Part shown: piece after piece, positions 43,093 through 53,086 of the stretch
Layout: every line of letters starts with the position of its first letter
Numbering within the stretch: the stretch's first letter is position 1
Assembly (NCBI RefSeq): GCF_040144835.1
Contig: NZ_CP151632.1
Location: 1,116,001-1,180,000, forward strand
DNA length: 64,000 nt
Source of the DNA: Microbacterium sp. LWS13-1.2
Lineage (GTDB): Bacteria > Actinomycetota > Actinomycetes > Actinomycetales > Microbacteriaceae
Direction of reading: 5' to 3'
Made by a program: the position numbers and the translations under genes
Notes under the pieces: model-generated
Told to the model about the DNA's origin: nothing
The model's database searches: none
The model's input: the letters and a program-made list of their open reading frames with translations, nothing else

Positions 43093-44202
43093 GTGACGTT
43101 CTCGCTCGACGGACTGCGCCGATGGCCCGACGTCGAGGCTCCGGGCCTCGTGGCGACGGATGCCGCGGACCGGCTGCTCCTCGATGAATCGGCGTCCGCC
43201 CGGGCCGGCCTCGGTGACGGCGACCTCGCGGTGATCGGTGACGGCTACGGCGCGCTCACCCTGGCCGCGGCGGGGGACGGCGGGCGCGGCATCCGTGTCC
43301 ACCAGGACCCGCTCACCGGCGAGCGGGCCCTCGCCGCGAACGCCGAGCGATTCGGGTTCGGCGGCACCTTCGCGTCACTGTCGCTCGCGCCCGGCGTGGT
43401 CCGCGACGCGCGGGTCGTGCTGGTGCGTCTGCCGCGATCGCTCGAGGCGCTGCGCGACATCGCGGGCCTCATCGCTGCGCACGCGGCGCCCGACGTCGTC
43501 GTCTTCGCCGGCGGGCGCGTGAAGCACATGACGCTCGCCATGAACGACGTGCTGCGCGAGAGCTTCGCGCGGCTCGACGTCAGCCACGCGCGCCAGAAGT
43601 CGCGCGTGCTGACGGCGCGCGAGCCCCACGACGGCCGCGACCCGTCGCCGGGTCGGGAGCGGCACGACGACATCGTCGTCTGCGCGTTCGGCGGCGCGTT
43701 CGCGGGCACCTCCATGGATATCGGCACCAGATTCCTGCTCGAGCAGCTCCCCGCCGTGTCCGACGACGGTGGGACGGTGATCGACTTCGCGTGCGGCACG
43801 GGAGTGGTCGCGGCCGCGCTGGCGCTGCGGAACCCCGGCCTGCGCGTCATCGCCTCCGATCAATCGGCCGCCGCCGTCGCATCGGCGGTCGCCACGGCGG
43901 AGGCGAACGGCGTCGGGGATCGCGTGGAGGTCATCCGCGACGACATGCTCGGGGCACAGCCGGACGCCAGTGCATCGTTCGTCGCACTCAACCCGCCCTT
44001 CCACTCCGGCGGCGCGGTGCACGAGGGCATCGCCCCGCGCATGTTCGCCGACGCGGCGCGCGTGCTGCGGCCCGGCGGCGAGCTGTGGACCGTGTGGAAC
44101 TCGGGCCTGGGCTACCGGCCCGCGCTGGAACGCGTGGTCGGACCGACACGGCAGGTCGCCCGCAACACCAAGTTCACGGTGACGGTGTCGACGCGCCGGT
44201 GA
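43093..44202 (+). CDS. class I SAM methyltransferase, RsmC/RlmG-like
   Basis: Ribosomal RNA guanine-N2 methyltransferase family, 369 aa, with a duplicated Rossmann fold: a degenerate N-terminal half (about 1-190) and an active C-terminal half. SAM-binding VIDFACGTGVVAAALALRNP (about 233-252), IASDQSAAAVASA, and the catalytic N300-P-P-F-H in ALNPPFHSGGAVHE, which is the guanine-N2 signature. RlmG (G1835 of 23S) and RsmC (G1207 of 16S) cannot be separated here. The GTG start at 43093 follows TAGCGT (43080-43085) by 7 bases; no Shine-Dalgarno sequence. Confidence 0.9.
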   Translation: MTFSLDGLRRWPDVEAPGLVATDAADRLLLDESASARAGLGDGDLAVIGDGYGALTLAAAGDGGRGIRVHQDPLTGERALAANAERFGFGGTFASLSLAPGVVRDARVVLVRLPRSLEALRDIAGLIAAHAAPDVVVFAGGRVKHMTLAMNDVLRESFARLDVSHARQKSRVLTAREPHDGRDPSPGRERHDDIVVCAFGGAFAGTSMDIGTRFLLEQLPAVSDDGGTVIDFACGTGVVAAALALRNPGLRVIASDQSAAAVASAVATAEANGVGDRVEVIRDDMLGAQPDASASFVALNPPFHSGGAVHEGIAPRMFADAARVLRPGGELWTVWNSGLGYRPALERVVGPTRQVARNTKFTVTVSTRR

Positions 44203-44225
44203 AATTATCGACGCACCGCTGACGG

Positions 44226-44942
44226 TTACTCACTCGGCTCGGGCGAGGGCTCCGGTGTCGCATCGGGCGTCGGGCCGAACAGCACCCAGGTGTCGCCAGA
44301 GCACTCGTAGAACTGCACGGCGGCCGTGTCGATGAACACGTCGCCGTCTGCGGTGCAGTCCTCGTCGTCAGGTGCCGCGGTGCCCAGGGTGACCTGAGTC
44401 CCCGGCGCTCCCGGCGCTCCCGGCGCTCCGCTCGGCCCCTGGGCACCTTCCGCGCCCGGCGCCCCCTGCTCACCGGCAGGTCCCTGTTCACCGGCGGGTC
44501 CCTGCTCGCCGGTGAGGTTCTCGGCGGCCGAGTCTCGGATGTTGCCGACAAAGATCCAGTCGTCCTGGAACAGATAGACGTCGGCCGTGAGGATGTCGAT
44601 GTAGACGTCGCCCTCGTACCCCTTGCCCGCCTCGGGCGCTCCGGAACCCGCCCGAACGGCCGAACCGGCAGGGAGGATCTCGGCGAGCGCCTCCTCATAC
44701 TCGGGGGCGGCTGTCACCGAGGCGGACGGCGCGGGCGCGGGCGCGGCGGTATCCACCGATCGTGCCAGCCAGGACCCGAGGAACGCGGCGAAGAACGACA
44801 GCAGCACGAAGCCGATTCCGAACCACACGAGCGTGCTGCGCGTCACCGGAACCACCGCCGGCGCGGCCGCGACTGCGGGGGCAGGGGCCTCTGTCGAACC
44901 CGCATCATCGTCCACGGCACGTTCCCCTTCCATCGCGCGCAC
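44226..44942 (-). CDS. single-pass membrane protein with collagen-like repeats
   Basis: A 238-aa protein of unknown function. A Pro/Ala-rich cytosolic N-terminus, one hydrophobic helix [20 protein letters not shown] (about 36-55), then a predicted extracellular part: a domain with [19 protein letters not shown], a collagen-type Gly-x-y run ([16 protein letters not shown] and on for about 12 triplets), and a second copy-like domain [21 protein letters not shown], ending in Pro/Glu. The two flanking segments share the pattern GDV(Y/F)ID...A..(Y/F). A GTG at about 44918 following GAAGGGG is an alternative start. Probably surface-exposed; no sortase motif. Confidence 0.75.
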   Translation of the reverse strand: MRAMEGERAVDDDAGSTEAPAPAVAAAPAVVPVTRSTLVWFGIGFVLLSFFAAFLGSWLARSVDTAAPAPAPSASVTAAPEYEEALAEILPAGSAVRAGSGAPEAGKGYEGDVYIDILTADVYLFQDDWIFVGNIRDSAAENLTGEQGPAGEQGPAGEQGAPGAEGAQGPSGAPGAPGAPGTQVTLGTAAPDDEDCTADGDVFIDTAAVQFYECSGDTWVLFGPTPDATPEPSPEPSE

Positions 44943-45250
44943 GGCCTGCAGCCGATCCCCATCACCGGGCTAGCTGTCATAACTGTAGGAACGCGGGCGC
45001 CCGGTGTCACCTGTTCCGGCGGAATTGGCCTCACACGAAGAGTTCCGTGGCGGGGAGCAGCTGCTCGGGGAATTGACCGGGGGGCCGACGCGAGAATGCC
45101 GGCACCCCCGGTAGCCGCGAGCTCGGGACCCACGGCCGGGGTGCCGGACCGGGGCTCCGGCGCATCCCCCACTCAAGAGACAGCATCGACGGCCGTCTAT
45201 TACGCGACTTCGCGCGCCATTCTCACCGACGCCGAGCCGGCCACAAAGGA
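44943..45250. other. intergenic region, no gene seen
   Basis: About 300 bases upstream of the collagen-like gene and behind the nrdF terminator. Somewhat lower GC around 44970-45060. I see no family-like open frame, tRNA or named regulatory site; it must hold the collagen-like gene's promoter. Confidence 0.5.
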
Positions 45251-45285
45251 GAGGACGGATGCCGCGATCCGCGGCATCCGTCCTC
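45251..45285 (-). terminator. terminator of the nrdHIEF operon
   Basis: A perfect 16-bp stem (45251-45266 with 45270-45285, GAGGACGGATGCCGCG and its complement) and loop ATC, starting 22 bases after the nrdF stop. Confidence 0.85.
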
Positions 45286-45306
45286 CCGGTTGACTTCAGA
45301 ACTGCG

Positions 45307-46320
<1,014 letters not shown>

Positions 46321-48474
46321 CTACAGCGTGCAGCTCACGCACATGTCGAGCTCGGTGCCTTCGAGGGCCATCTGCCGCAGACGGATGTAGTAGATGGTCT
46401 TGATGCCCTTCTTCCACGCGTAGATCTGCGCCTTGTTGATGTCGCGAGTGGTCACGGTGTCCTTGAAGAACAGCGTGAGCGACAGGCCCTGGTCCACGTG
46501 CTGCGTCGCGGCCGCGTAGGTGTCGATGACCTTCTCGTAGCCGATCTCGTACGCGTCCTCGTAGTAGTCCAGGTTCTCGTTCGTCATGAACGGAGCCGGG
46601 TAGTAGACGCGACCGAGCTTGCCTTCCTTGCGGATCTCGATCTTCGACGCGATCGGGTGGATGGAGCTCGTCGAGTTGTTGATGTACGAGATCGAGCCGG
46701 TCGGCGGCACCGCCTGCAGGTTCTGGTTGTAGATGCCGTGCTGCTGGATCGAGGCCTTCAGCGCCGTCCAGTCCTCCTGGGTCGGGATCGGGATGCCGGC
46801 GAACAGCTCCTTCACCTTCTCGGTCTGGGGAACCCACGCCTGGTCGGTGTACTTGTCGAAGAACTCGCCCGACGCGTACGTCGAGTCCCAGAACCCGTCG
46901 AACACCTCGCCGCGCTCGATCGCTATGAGGTTCGAGGCCCGCAGCGCGTGGAAGACGACCGTGTAGAAGTAGATGTTCGTGAAGTCCAGGCCCTCTTCCG
47001 AGCCGTAGTGGACGTGCTCGCGGGCGAGGTAGCCGTGCAGGTTCATCTGACCGAGGCCGATGGCGTGCGAGCGGTCGTTGCCGTCCTCGATGGAGCGCAC
47101 CGAGGTGATGTGGCTCTGGTCGCTCACCGCGGTCAGCGCACGGATCGCCGTCTCGACGGTGCGGCCGAGGTTGCGGCCATCCATGGCGAGCGCGATGTTC
47201 ATCGACCCGAGGTTGCACGAGATGTCCTTGCCGATCTCGGCATACGAGAGGTCCTCGTTGTACGTGGTCGGGGTGTTGACCTGGAGGATCTCCGAGCAGA
47301 GGTTGGACATGTTGATCCGGCCCTTGATCGGGTTGGCCTTGTTCACCGTGTCCTCGAACATGATGTACGGGTAGCCCGACTCGAACTGGATCTCGGCGAG
47401 GGTCTGGAAGAACTCGCGCGCGTTGATCTTGGTCTTCTTGATGCGCGGGTCGTCGACCATCTCGCGGTACTTCTCGGTGACCGAGATGTCGCCGAACGGC
47501 ACGCCGTAGACGCGCTCCACGTCGTACGGCGAGAAGAGGTACATGTCCTCGCCGTTCTTGGCGAGCTCGAACGTGACGTCGGGGATGACGACGCCGAGCG
47601 AGAGCGTCTTGATGCGGATCTTCTCGTCGGCGTTCTCGCGCTTGGTGTCGAGGAAGCGCAGGATGTCAGGGTGGTGCGCGTTGAGGTACACCGCGCCCGC
47701 GCCCTGACGCGCGCCCAGCTGGTTGGCGTACGAGAACGAGTCTTCGAGCAGCTTCATCACGGGGATGATGCCGCTGGACTGGTTCTCGATCTGCTTGATC
47801 GGCGCACCCGACTCGCGGATGTTCGACAGCAGCAGCGCCACGCCGCCGCCGCGCTTGGACAGCTGGAGCGCCGAGTTGATGCCGCGGGCGATCGACTCCA
47901 TGTTGTCTTCGATGCGCAGCAGGAAGCACGAGACGAGCTCGCCGCGCTGGGCCTTGCCCGTGTTGAGGAACGTCGGCGTCGCCGGCTGGAACCGGCCCGA
48001 GACGATCTCGTCGACGAGTTCGAGCGCGAGCGTCTGGTCGCCGTCGGCGAGGCCGAGGGCGGTCATGACCACGCGGTCCTCGAAGCGCTCGAGGTACCGC
48101 TTGCCGTCGAACGTCTTCAGCGTGTAGCTCGTGTAGTACTTGAACGCGCCCAGGAACGTCTCGAAGCGGAACTTCTTGCCGTAGGCGTGGTCGTTGATCT
48201 TCTGGATGAACTCGAACGGGTACTTGGCGAGCACCTCGGGCTCGTAATACTCCTTCTCGACCAGGTAGTCCAGGCGCTCCTTGAGCGAGTGGAAGAACAC
48301 CGTGTTCTGGTTCACGTGCTGCAGGAAGTACTCCCGCGCAGCGCGCTTGTCGGCGTCGAACTGGATCTTTCCATCGGCGTCATAGAGGTTCAGCATCGCG
48401 TTGAGGGCGTGATAATCCATGCCCTCGAAGCGTGCCTCCGTCTTGAAGTCGGTCTGCGTCAGAGTTCCCACCAT
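46321..48474 (-). CDS. nrdE: class Ib ribonucleotide reductase, large subunit NrdE
   Basis: Catalytic subunit of 717 aa that reduces ribonucleoside diphosphates. [20 protein letters not shown] near the N-terminus replaces the allosteric ATP cone, as in class Ib. Active-site region [25 protein letters not shown] and the finger loop [11 protein letters not shown]; glycine/tyrosine radical-path tyrosines in the C-terminal third ([15 protein letters not shown]). The final CVSCTL is the redox pair reduced by NrdH. The ATG at 48474 overlaps nrdI by 16 bases. Co-expressed with NrdH, NrdI and NrdF. Confidence 0.97.
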   Translation of the reverse strand: MVGTLTQTDFKTEARFEGMDYHALNAMLNLYDADGKIQFDADKRAAREYFLQHVNQNTVFFHSLKERLDYLVEKEYYEPEVLAKYPFEFIQKINDHAYGKKFRFETFLGAFKYYTSYTLKTFDGKRYLERFEDRVVMTALGLADGDQTLALELVDEIVSGRFQPATPTFLNTGKAQRGELVSCFLLRIEDNMESIARGINSALQLSKRGGGVALLLSNIRESGAPIKQIENQSSGIIPVMKLLEDSFSYANQLGARQGAGAVYLNAHHPDILRFLDTKRENADEKIRIKTLSLGVVIPDVTFELAKNGEDMYLFSPYDVERVYGVPFGDISVTEKYREMVDDPRIKKTKINAREFFQTLAEIQFESGYPYIMFEDTVNKANPIKGRINMSNLCSEILQVNTPTTYNEDLSYAEIGKDISCNLGSMNIALAMDGRNLGRTVETAIRALTAVSDQSHITSVRSIEDGNDRSHAIGLGQMNLHGYLAREHVHYGSEEGLDFTNIYFYTVVFHALRASNLIAIERGEVFDGFWDSTYASGEFFDKYTDQAWVPQTEKVKELFAGIPIPTQEDWTALKASIQQHGIYNQNLQAVPPTGSISYINNSTSSIHPIASKIEIRKEGKLGRVYYPAPFMTNENLDYYEDAYEIGYEKVIDTYAAATQHVDQGLSLTLFFKDTVTTRDINKAQIYAWKKGIKTIYYIRLRQMALEGTELDMCVSCTL

Positions 48475-48890
48475 CGTTCCAATCCCGCGTTCACGCGTTC
48501 CACATCTTCAGGCGTGCCGAATACCTCGAGCCGATACAAGTGCGGCACGTTGCACTTGCGGCTGATGATGTCGCCGGCGAGACAGAAGTGCTCGCCGAAG
48601 TTGGTGTTCCCCGCGGAGATGACCCCGCGGATGTGGCGCCGGTTCCGTTCGTCATTGAGGAACCGGATCACCTGCTTGGGAACGGCGCCCTTCTCGAGGC
48701 CCCGCCCTTGGCCTCCGCCATAGGTGGGAGTCACGAGGACGTACGGCTCGTCGACCACGAGCTCCGGATCCGTCGCATGCAGCGGGATCCGGAGCGCTCG
48801 CGCTCCGAGCTTCTCGATGAAGCGTGCGGTGTTGCCCGACACGCTCGAGAAGTAGACCAGCAGCGGTGTCTCAGTTGCTACGACGCCCAT
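48459..48890 (-). CDS. nrdI: ribonucleotide reductase-stimulatory flavodoxin NrdI
   Basis: FMN protein of 143 aa that supplies superoxide or another oxidant to assemble the manganese-tyrosyl cofactor of NrdF. FMN phosphate loop [16 protein letters not shown] (about 13-28), [14 protein letters not shown] and [18 protein letters not shown] are the class Ib NrdI hallmarks. It ends inside the nrdE start (16-base overlap). The 69-base gap to nrdH includes a repeat related to those in hrpA. Confidence 0.95.
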   Translation of the reverse strand: MGVVATETPLLVYFSSVSGNTARFIEKLGARALRIPLHATDPELVVDEPYVLVTPTYGGGQGRGLEKGAVPKQVIRFLNDERNRRHIRGVISAGNTNFGEHFCLAGDIISRKCNVPHLYRLEVFGTPEDVERVNAGLERWWEL

Positions 48891-48920
48891 GATGCCCCTT
48901 GCTCGGACACACCCGACGGC

Positions 48921-48940
48921 GGTCGTTGAGCTCCGTCGAA
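48921..48940 (+). repeat. dispersed repeat, truncated copy in nrdH-nrdI gap
   Basis: GGTCGTTGAGCTCCGTCGAA shares its first 12 bases with hrpA copies B and C and then diverges, matching a related actinobacterial repeat form (GTTGAGC-x-GTCGAA). Confidence 0.5.
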
Positions 48941-48959
48941 ACGGGTGGGCTGCGTCGAA

Positions 48960-49193
48960 CTACGCCAGCCGCGCTGCGAGTTCGTCGATCTTGTCGGGAC
49001 GAAAGCCCGACCAGTGGTCCTCATCGGTGATGACGACCGGCGCCTGGAGGTACCCCAGCGCCTTGACCTGCTCGAGGGCCGAAGGGTCCTGCGAGAGGTC
49101 ATGGATTTCGTACTCGATCCCCTTGGAATCCAGTGCTCGATACGTCGCCGTGCACTGCACGCACGCGGGCTTCGTGTAAACCGTGATCGCCAT
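48960..49193 (-). CDS. nrdH: glutaredoxin-like electron donor NrdH
   Basis: Redoxin of 77 aa that reduces the C-terminal disulfide of NrdE and is itself reduced by thioredoxin reductase. Redox site C11-V-Q-C14 in TVYTKPACVQCTATYRAL; LGYLQAPVVITDEDHWSGFRPDKI contains the family WSGFRP motif. First gene of nrdH-I-E-F. It is preceded by a roughly 76-base leader and two NrdR boxes. Confidence 0.96.
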   Translation of the reverse strand: MAITVYTKPACVQCTATYRALDSKGIEYEIHDLSQDPSALEQVKALGYLQAPVVITDEDHWSGFRPDKIDELAARLA

Positions 49194-49268
49194 GTCGATT
49201 CCGTCTCCTCAGTGCTTCCCCCGGTGGCATCCGGTGCTCTTCCCGGTAGTCCCCCCACCGGGAGTCCA

Positions 49269-49316
49269 ATACTACATATGGGTACCGACATCCGATAGCA
49301 CCACAAGGGCTAGTAG
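49269..49316 (-). promoter_or_regulatory. paired NrdR boxes upstream of nrdH
   Basis: Box 1 (49269-49284) has core CTACATATGG, 8 of 10 matches to CWATATATWG; box 2 (49301-49316) has core CAAGGGCTAG, 6 of 10. Their starts are 32 bases apart, the three-turn spacing usual for NrdR pairs. NrdR represses nrd genes when dATP is high. Confidence 0.7.
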
Positions 49317-49330
49317 TTACATCCGTGTGA

Positions 49331-49494
49331 TTTTCCACCGTTCTCCCCACGTACAACACAGGTTCTCCACGGATTCATCCACAGCCTGGAGCGGTGGAAA
49401 AGGCCAGGATCACGGTGCTTTCGCGAGCCTGGCGGCATCTCTCCACAGCCAGACCGTAGATCCGGGCTCCGACATCGGATCGGCCTGTGGAGAA
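49331..49494. promoter_or_regulatory. cluster of DnaA-box-like sites between nrdH and an MFS gene
   Basis: Against TTATCCACA: TCATCCACA at 49375-49383 (8/9), reverse-strand TTCTCCACA at 49494-49486 (8/9), and 7/9 matches at 49331, 49363 and 49439. Five sites in about 165 bases of intergenic DNA, next to nrd genes, which are DnaA-controlled in E. coli. No such regulation is established here. Confidence 0.5.
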
Positions 49495-49551
49495 GTCCTC
49501 CGGCGTGTCGCGGGAGTGTCGCGATCGTGTCGTGCGCGTCGGCGCGTGTCG

Positions 49552-49563
49552 TAACGTTGACAG
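49552..49563 (+). promoter_or_regulatory. -10 element of leaderless promoter (MFS gene)
   Basis: TAACGT (49552-49557), 6-base spacer, then the GTG start at 49564. Confidence 0.55.
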
Positions 49564-50772
49564 GTGGCCGGCTACCGGGATCTTCTGCGCACCCCCGGGG
49601 TCGCCCGCATCATCGCGGCGCAGCTGACCGCGCGCTTCCCGAACGGGATGATCAGTCTCGTGATCCTCCTGCACATCGAGGGGATCACCGGCTCCTACGG
49701 CGCGGCGGGCATCGTGCTGGCGGCGGTGTCGATCGGACAGGCGCTCGCGGGCCCGGTCACGAGCCGGTGGATGGGCCGCTGGGGCATGCGCCGTGTGCTC
49801 ACGCTCACGACGGCCGTGTCGGCGGCCTCCCTGCTGGCGATCGCGTTCCTCGTCGTGCCCGTGCCGGTCTACATCGTGCTGGGGTTCATCGCCGGCGCGG
49901 CGACGCCGCCCATCGTCGCGGCGGTCCGCACCATTTACGCGAAGATGGTCAACTCGACGCAGCTCACGGCGCTGTACTCGCTGGACGCGTCGCTGCAGGA
50001 GGTCATCTGGATCCTCGCCCCGGTGCTCATCACCTTCGTCGCAACGCAGGCGGGGACCGTCACCGGCCTCGTGCTCGTCGTGGTGTTCCTGGTGGGCGGC
50101 GGGGCGTGGTTCATCCTCTCCCCCGAGGTCGGCCGGGTGCGCATCCCGCGCAGCAAGCGCTCCTTCGGCACCGTGCTGACGCGTCCGCCCATCCTGCTGG
50201 CGACGGTCATCGGCTTCCTGCTCGTCGGCTCGTTCGCCGCCGTGGAGGCGAGCGTGGTGGCGACCTTCGACCACGGCGGCCTCGAGGCGGGGCTCGTGCT
50301 CGCCGTGTTCGCGATCGGCAGCCTCGCCGGCGGCCTCGCGTTCGGGCACCTGCCGATGGGCAGCTGGGCGATGGCCCGGCGACTCACCGTGGTCACCATC
50401 GGTCTGGCGCTGACCGCGCTGTGGATCAACGTGTGGTGGATCGGCAGCACCCTGTTCCTGGCCGGCATCGGCATCGCGCCGGCGCTGGCCGTGCTCTCGG
50501 CGGTCACGATCGCCAGCGTCAAGTTCAGCGACACCGCCGAGGCGTTCGGGTGGGTGGGCACCGGCCAGCTCATCGGCGCCGCCGCCGGCTCGGCCGTGGC
50601 GGGGCTTCTCATCGACGGTCCGGGCGGGGTGACGGCAGCCTACACCGCCGCAGCGGCGTTCTGCGCGCTCGGGCTGGTCGTCGCGATCGTGTTCGCGCGT
50701 GGCCTGCCCGACCTGCGGGTGCGGGGCGCGAGCCCGATCCCCGATACCGAGCCGATCGCGACGATCGGCTGA
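49564..50772 (+). CDS. MFS transporter
   Basis: Twelve-helix major facilitator protein, 402 aa. The loop 2-3 motif region is SRWMGRWGMRRVLTLTT (RxGxRR-like); the antiporter region AVRTIYAKMVNSTQLTALYSLDASLQEVIWI in the fourth to fifth helix resembles actinobacterial drug-efflux-type proteins of the SET/YbfB style. A central basic loop VRIPRSKRSFGTVL separates the two halves. The GTG start follows TAACGT by 6 bases. Substrate unknown; no regulator gene adjacent. Confidence 0.9.
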   Translation: MAGYRDLLRTPGVARIIAAQLTARFPNGMISLVILLHIEGITGSYGAAGIVLAAVSIGQALAGPVTSRWMGRWGMRRVLTLTTAVSAASLLAIAFLVVPVPVYIVLGFIAGAATPPIVAAVRTIYAKMVNSTQLTALYSLDASLQEVIWILAPVLITFVATQAGTVTGLVLVVVFLVGGGAWFILSPEVGRVRIPRSKRSFGTVLTRPPILLATVIGFLLVGSFAAVEASVVATFDHGGLEAGLVLAVFAIGSLAGGLAFGHLPMGSWAMARRLTVVTIGLALTALWINVWWIGSTLFLAGIGIAPALAVLSAVTIASVKFSDTAEAFGWVGTGQLIGAAAGSAVAGLLIDGPGGVTAAYTAAAAFCALGLVVAIVFARGLPDLRVRGASPIPDTEPIATIG

Positions 50773-50788
50773 GGTCCCCCGCCGGATC

Positions 50789-51193
50789 TCACGCGAGGCG
50801 CCGCAGCATCTCCAGCAGCGCCAGGGCATAGGCGTCCGCGGGCTCGGGATGCTCGAACGCCAGGCGCTCGCCGCCGAGCACGATCTCGACCTCATGCGTG
50901 TCGGGCAGGCGCCGCAGACCCCGGAAGGCGCCGCGCAGCAGCTCGCGCAGCTGGTGCTCGTGCGGCAGCCACAGCGCGTCCTCGAGCGCGACGGAGTCCA
51001 GCGCCCACTCGGTGGTGCCGTTGAAAGCGAGGATGCGGCCGGTCGGGTACTCGCGCGGCTCGATGGTCATCTCGCTGACCGTGAAGACGTCGGCCTCGAA
51101 CTCGGGCTCATCGAGCTGGAACCGGTCGCCCGAGCGCGGGTGCCACACCAGCCCTGTTTCGCGCAGCGCCACAGCCATTTCCGTCGAGATCAC
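50789..51193 (-). CDS. conserved actinobacterial hypothetical protein
   Basis: A 134-aa soluble protein without recognisable catalytic motif. It starts MISTEMAVALRETGLVWHP and contains GDRFQLDEPEFEADVFTVSEMTIE, RILAFNGTTEWALDSV and DALWLPHEHQLRELLRGAFRGL. Proteins of this kind are sometimes labelled pilus assembly protein CpaE in Microbacteriaceae, but no Walker-type or response-regulator motif supports that name. Stop lies 17 bases from the MFS stop (convergent); starts 66 bases from the divergent hydrolase gene. Confidence 0.75.
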   Translation of the reverse strand: MISTEMAVALRETGLVWHPRSGDRFQLDEPEFEADVFTVSEMTIEPREYPTGRILAFNGTTEWALDSVALEDALWLPHEHQLRELLRGAFRGLRRLPDTHEVEIVLGGERLAFEHPEPADAYALALLEMLRRLA

Positions 51194-51246
51194 GCCAACC
51201 CCCGCATCTATCCTGCCGTGCGTCGGGACGGCCGGGGCCGCGCTCC

Positions 51247-51258
51247 TAGGCTGAGCGT
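51247..51258 (+). promoter_or_regulatory. -10 element of leaderless promoter (alpha/beta hydrolase gene)
   Basis: TAGGCT (51247-51252), 6-base spacer, ATG at 51259. Confidence 0.6.
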
Positions 51259-52017
51259 ATGCCCAGTCGCGTCATCCTCCCCCGCCTGTCCTGGGGCTCG
51301 CCCCCGGCCGAGCGCCGCGCACTGCTCATCCACGGCCTCGGCTCGAACGGCGCGCTGATGTGGCGCTACGGCGTCGCACTGGCGGACGCCGGCTGGCGGG
51401 CGGATGCCGTCGACCTGCGTGGACACGGCATGGCGCCGCGCGCGCTCGACTACACGCTGGCCGCGTACGGGGCCGACGTGGTCGGCACCAGGGCGGGCGC
51501 CGACCGGCCGTGGGACCTCGTGATCGGGCACTCGCTCGGCGGTGCCGCATCCGTGCTCGCCGCCGCCGAGGATCCGTCGTGGACGCGCCGGCTCATCCTC
51601 ATCGACCCGGCGATCATGCTCACCGATCGCGACCGCGACATCGTGCGCAACAGCCAGACCCGGGCGTTCGACGACCCGTCCGAAGAGGCCGTGCGCGAGG
51701 AGCACCCGTACTGGCACCCGCAGGACATCGAGCTGAAGGCGCTGTCGGCCCAGCAGGCCAGCCGCTGGGCGGTCGAGCAGACGAGTGCGCAGAACGTGCA
51801 GTGGGACGTGACGGATGCCGCCCTCCGTGTCTCGGTGCCCACCCACGTCATCGCGTCCGATCCGCACGTCTACTCGATCTTCCGCGGCAAGCCCGCCGAG
51901 GCCGCCGTCGCCCGCAACCCGGTGTTCACCGTCTCGGTGGTGGCGGATGCGGGACACTCGCCCCATCGCGATCGGCCCGAGGCGACGATCGAGGCGCTGC
52001 GCGCCGCGCTCGGCTGA
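51259..52017 (+). CDS. alpha/beta hydrolase
   Basis: Cytosolic hydrolase, 252 aa, complete fold with oxyanion region LLIHGLGSNGALMWRYG (about 22-38), nucleophile elbow VIGHSLGGAASV (Ser in GHSLG, about 93-98), an acidic residue in HVIASDPHVYSIF and catalytic His in VADAGHSPHRDRPE near the C-terminus. The substrate (ester, lactone or peptide-like) is not predictable. Contrast with the gene at 28633, whose elbow lacks serine. The message is probably leaderless. Confidence 0.9.
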   Translation: MPSRVILPRLSWGSPPAERRALLIHGLGSNGALMWRYGVALADAGWRADAVDLRGHGMAPRALDYTLAAYGADVVGTRAGADRPWDLVIGHSLGGAASVLAAAEDPSWTRRLILIDPAIMLTDRDRDIVRNSQTRAFDDPSEEAVREEHPYWHPQDIELKALSAQQASRWAVEQTSAQNVQWDVTDAALRVSVPTHVIASDPHVYSIFRGKPAEAAVARNPVFTVSVVADAGHSPHRDRPEATIEALRAALG

Positions 52018-52050
52018 CCCCGGGCGCCCCGCAGCCCGTCGCGCGGCCGG

Positions 52051-53058
52051 CTACTGGACGGGGATCTCGACGCCCTGCCCGACGTCGACCACGACACCCA
52101 CGAACGACGGGACCACTGCGGCAACCGCCTTCTGGAGCTCGTCGAGCGGCGGGGTCTCGCCGTCCTCGGTGGTGACCTCGATCGTCGCGGTCGCGCCCGA
52201 CCAGTCGACGCCGTAGACGCGGGCGCCCTCGTCGTCGGCGAGCCATTGCGTCGCGGCGCTCTGGATCCCGACCGACCAGCGCGCGAGCGCCACCGAGACG
52301 ACCGAGTTGACGACCAGCGGGATCGTGATGACGACGGCCAGCAGTGTGACGATGGTGTAGGCGCGGCGGCGATTGGCGACGCGCGAGGATCCGGGATCGC
52401 GCGCGTACCCGGCGAGGGTGAAGACGATGCTCCCGGCGATGACGAGTGCGACGACGTTGGAGAGGAAGAGCCACAGCGCACCGACGGCGTCCGTCCAGAG
52501 ACCCTGGCCCGCACAGACGCCGACCACGCCGAGCGGCGGAACGAGAGAGATCGCGATCGCCACTCCCGGGAGGATGGCGCTCAGGTCCTTGCGGCACATG
52601 GCGAAGCCGCCCGCGAAGCCGGTGGCGAGCGCCGCCACCAGATCCATGAAGCTCGGTGACGTGCGGCCCACGACCTGGGAGTTGGTCTCCAGACTCTCCG
52701 GCGTGGAGACGAAGACCGAGAACGCGAGTCCCAGCACGATCACGATGGCGACCCCGAGGAGCACCCAGAGGATCGACCGCACCACGAGGCTGAGGTGCCC
52801 TCGGACGATGCCGAGGCCGATGCCGAGTATCGGCGTGCCCAGCGGCGCGATGATCATGGCGCCGATCACCGTCGCCGTGGAGTCGGTCAGCACGCCCGCG
52901 ATCGCGATGATCCCGGCGAGCGTCAGCATGATGAGGAATCCGCTGCGCTTGCCCGCGCGGTCCCCGGACCCCAGGTCGAGCGCCTCGGTGACCTCCGCCG
53001 CCGTCTGCCGCTGCGTGGCGGGGATGAGCGCCTGCATCATCTCTGAGAGCGTCGCCAT
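52051..53058 (-). CDS. DUF389/TIGR00341 family membrane protein
   Basis: A 335-aa protein of unknown function. The DUF389 core (about 45-200) has a pattern of glycine-rich helices: AGIIAIAGVLTDSTATVIGAMIIAPLGTPILGIG and HLSLVVRSILWVLLGVAIVIV, LVAALATGFAGGFAMC, and LPGVAIAISLVPPLGVVGV; roughly six to eight helices in total. The last 90 residues form a soluble beta-rich domain. The ATG at 53058 is 6 bases after CATGAT on the minus strand. Diverges over 28 bases from the acyl-CoA dehydrogenase gene. Confidence 0.88.
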   Translation of the reverse strand: MATLSEMMQALIPATQRQTAAEVTEALDLGSGDRAGKRSGFLIMLTLAGIIAIAGVLTDSTATVIGAMIIAPLGTPILGIGLGIVRGHLSLVVRSILWVLLGVAIVIVLGLAFSVFVSTPESLETNSQVVGRTSPSFMDLVAALATGFAGGFAMCRKDLSAILPGVAIAISLVPPLGVVGVCAGQGLWTDAVGALWLFLSNVVALVIAGSIVFTLAGYARDPGSSRVANRRRAYTIVTLLAVVITIPLVVNSVVSVALARWSVGIQSAATQWLADDEGARVYGVDWSGATATIEVTTEDGETPPLDELQKAVAAVVPSFVGVVVDVGQGVEIPVQ

Positions 53059-53086
53059 GCGCACATCATGGCGTAAGAATGGCGGG

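Noticed and set aside
50789..51193. Naming the 134-aa protein CpaE pilus assembly protein
   Set aside because: No ATPase or receiver motif is present and the protein is far too short.
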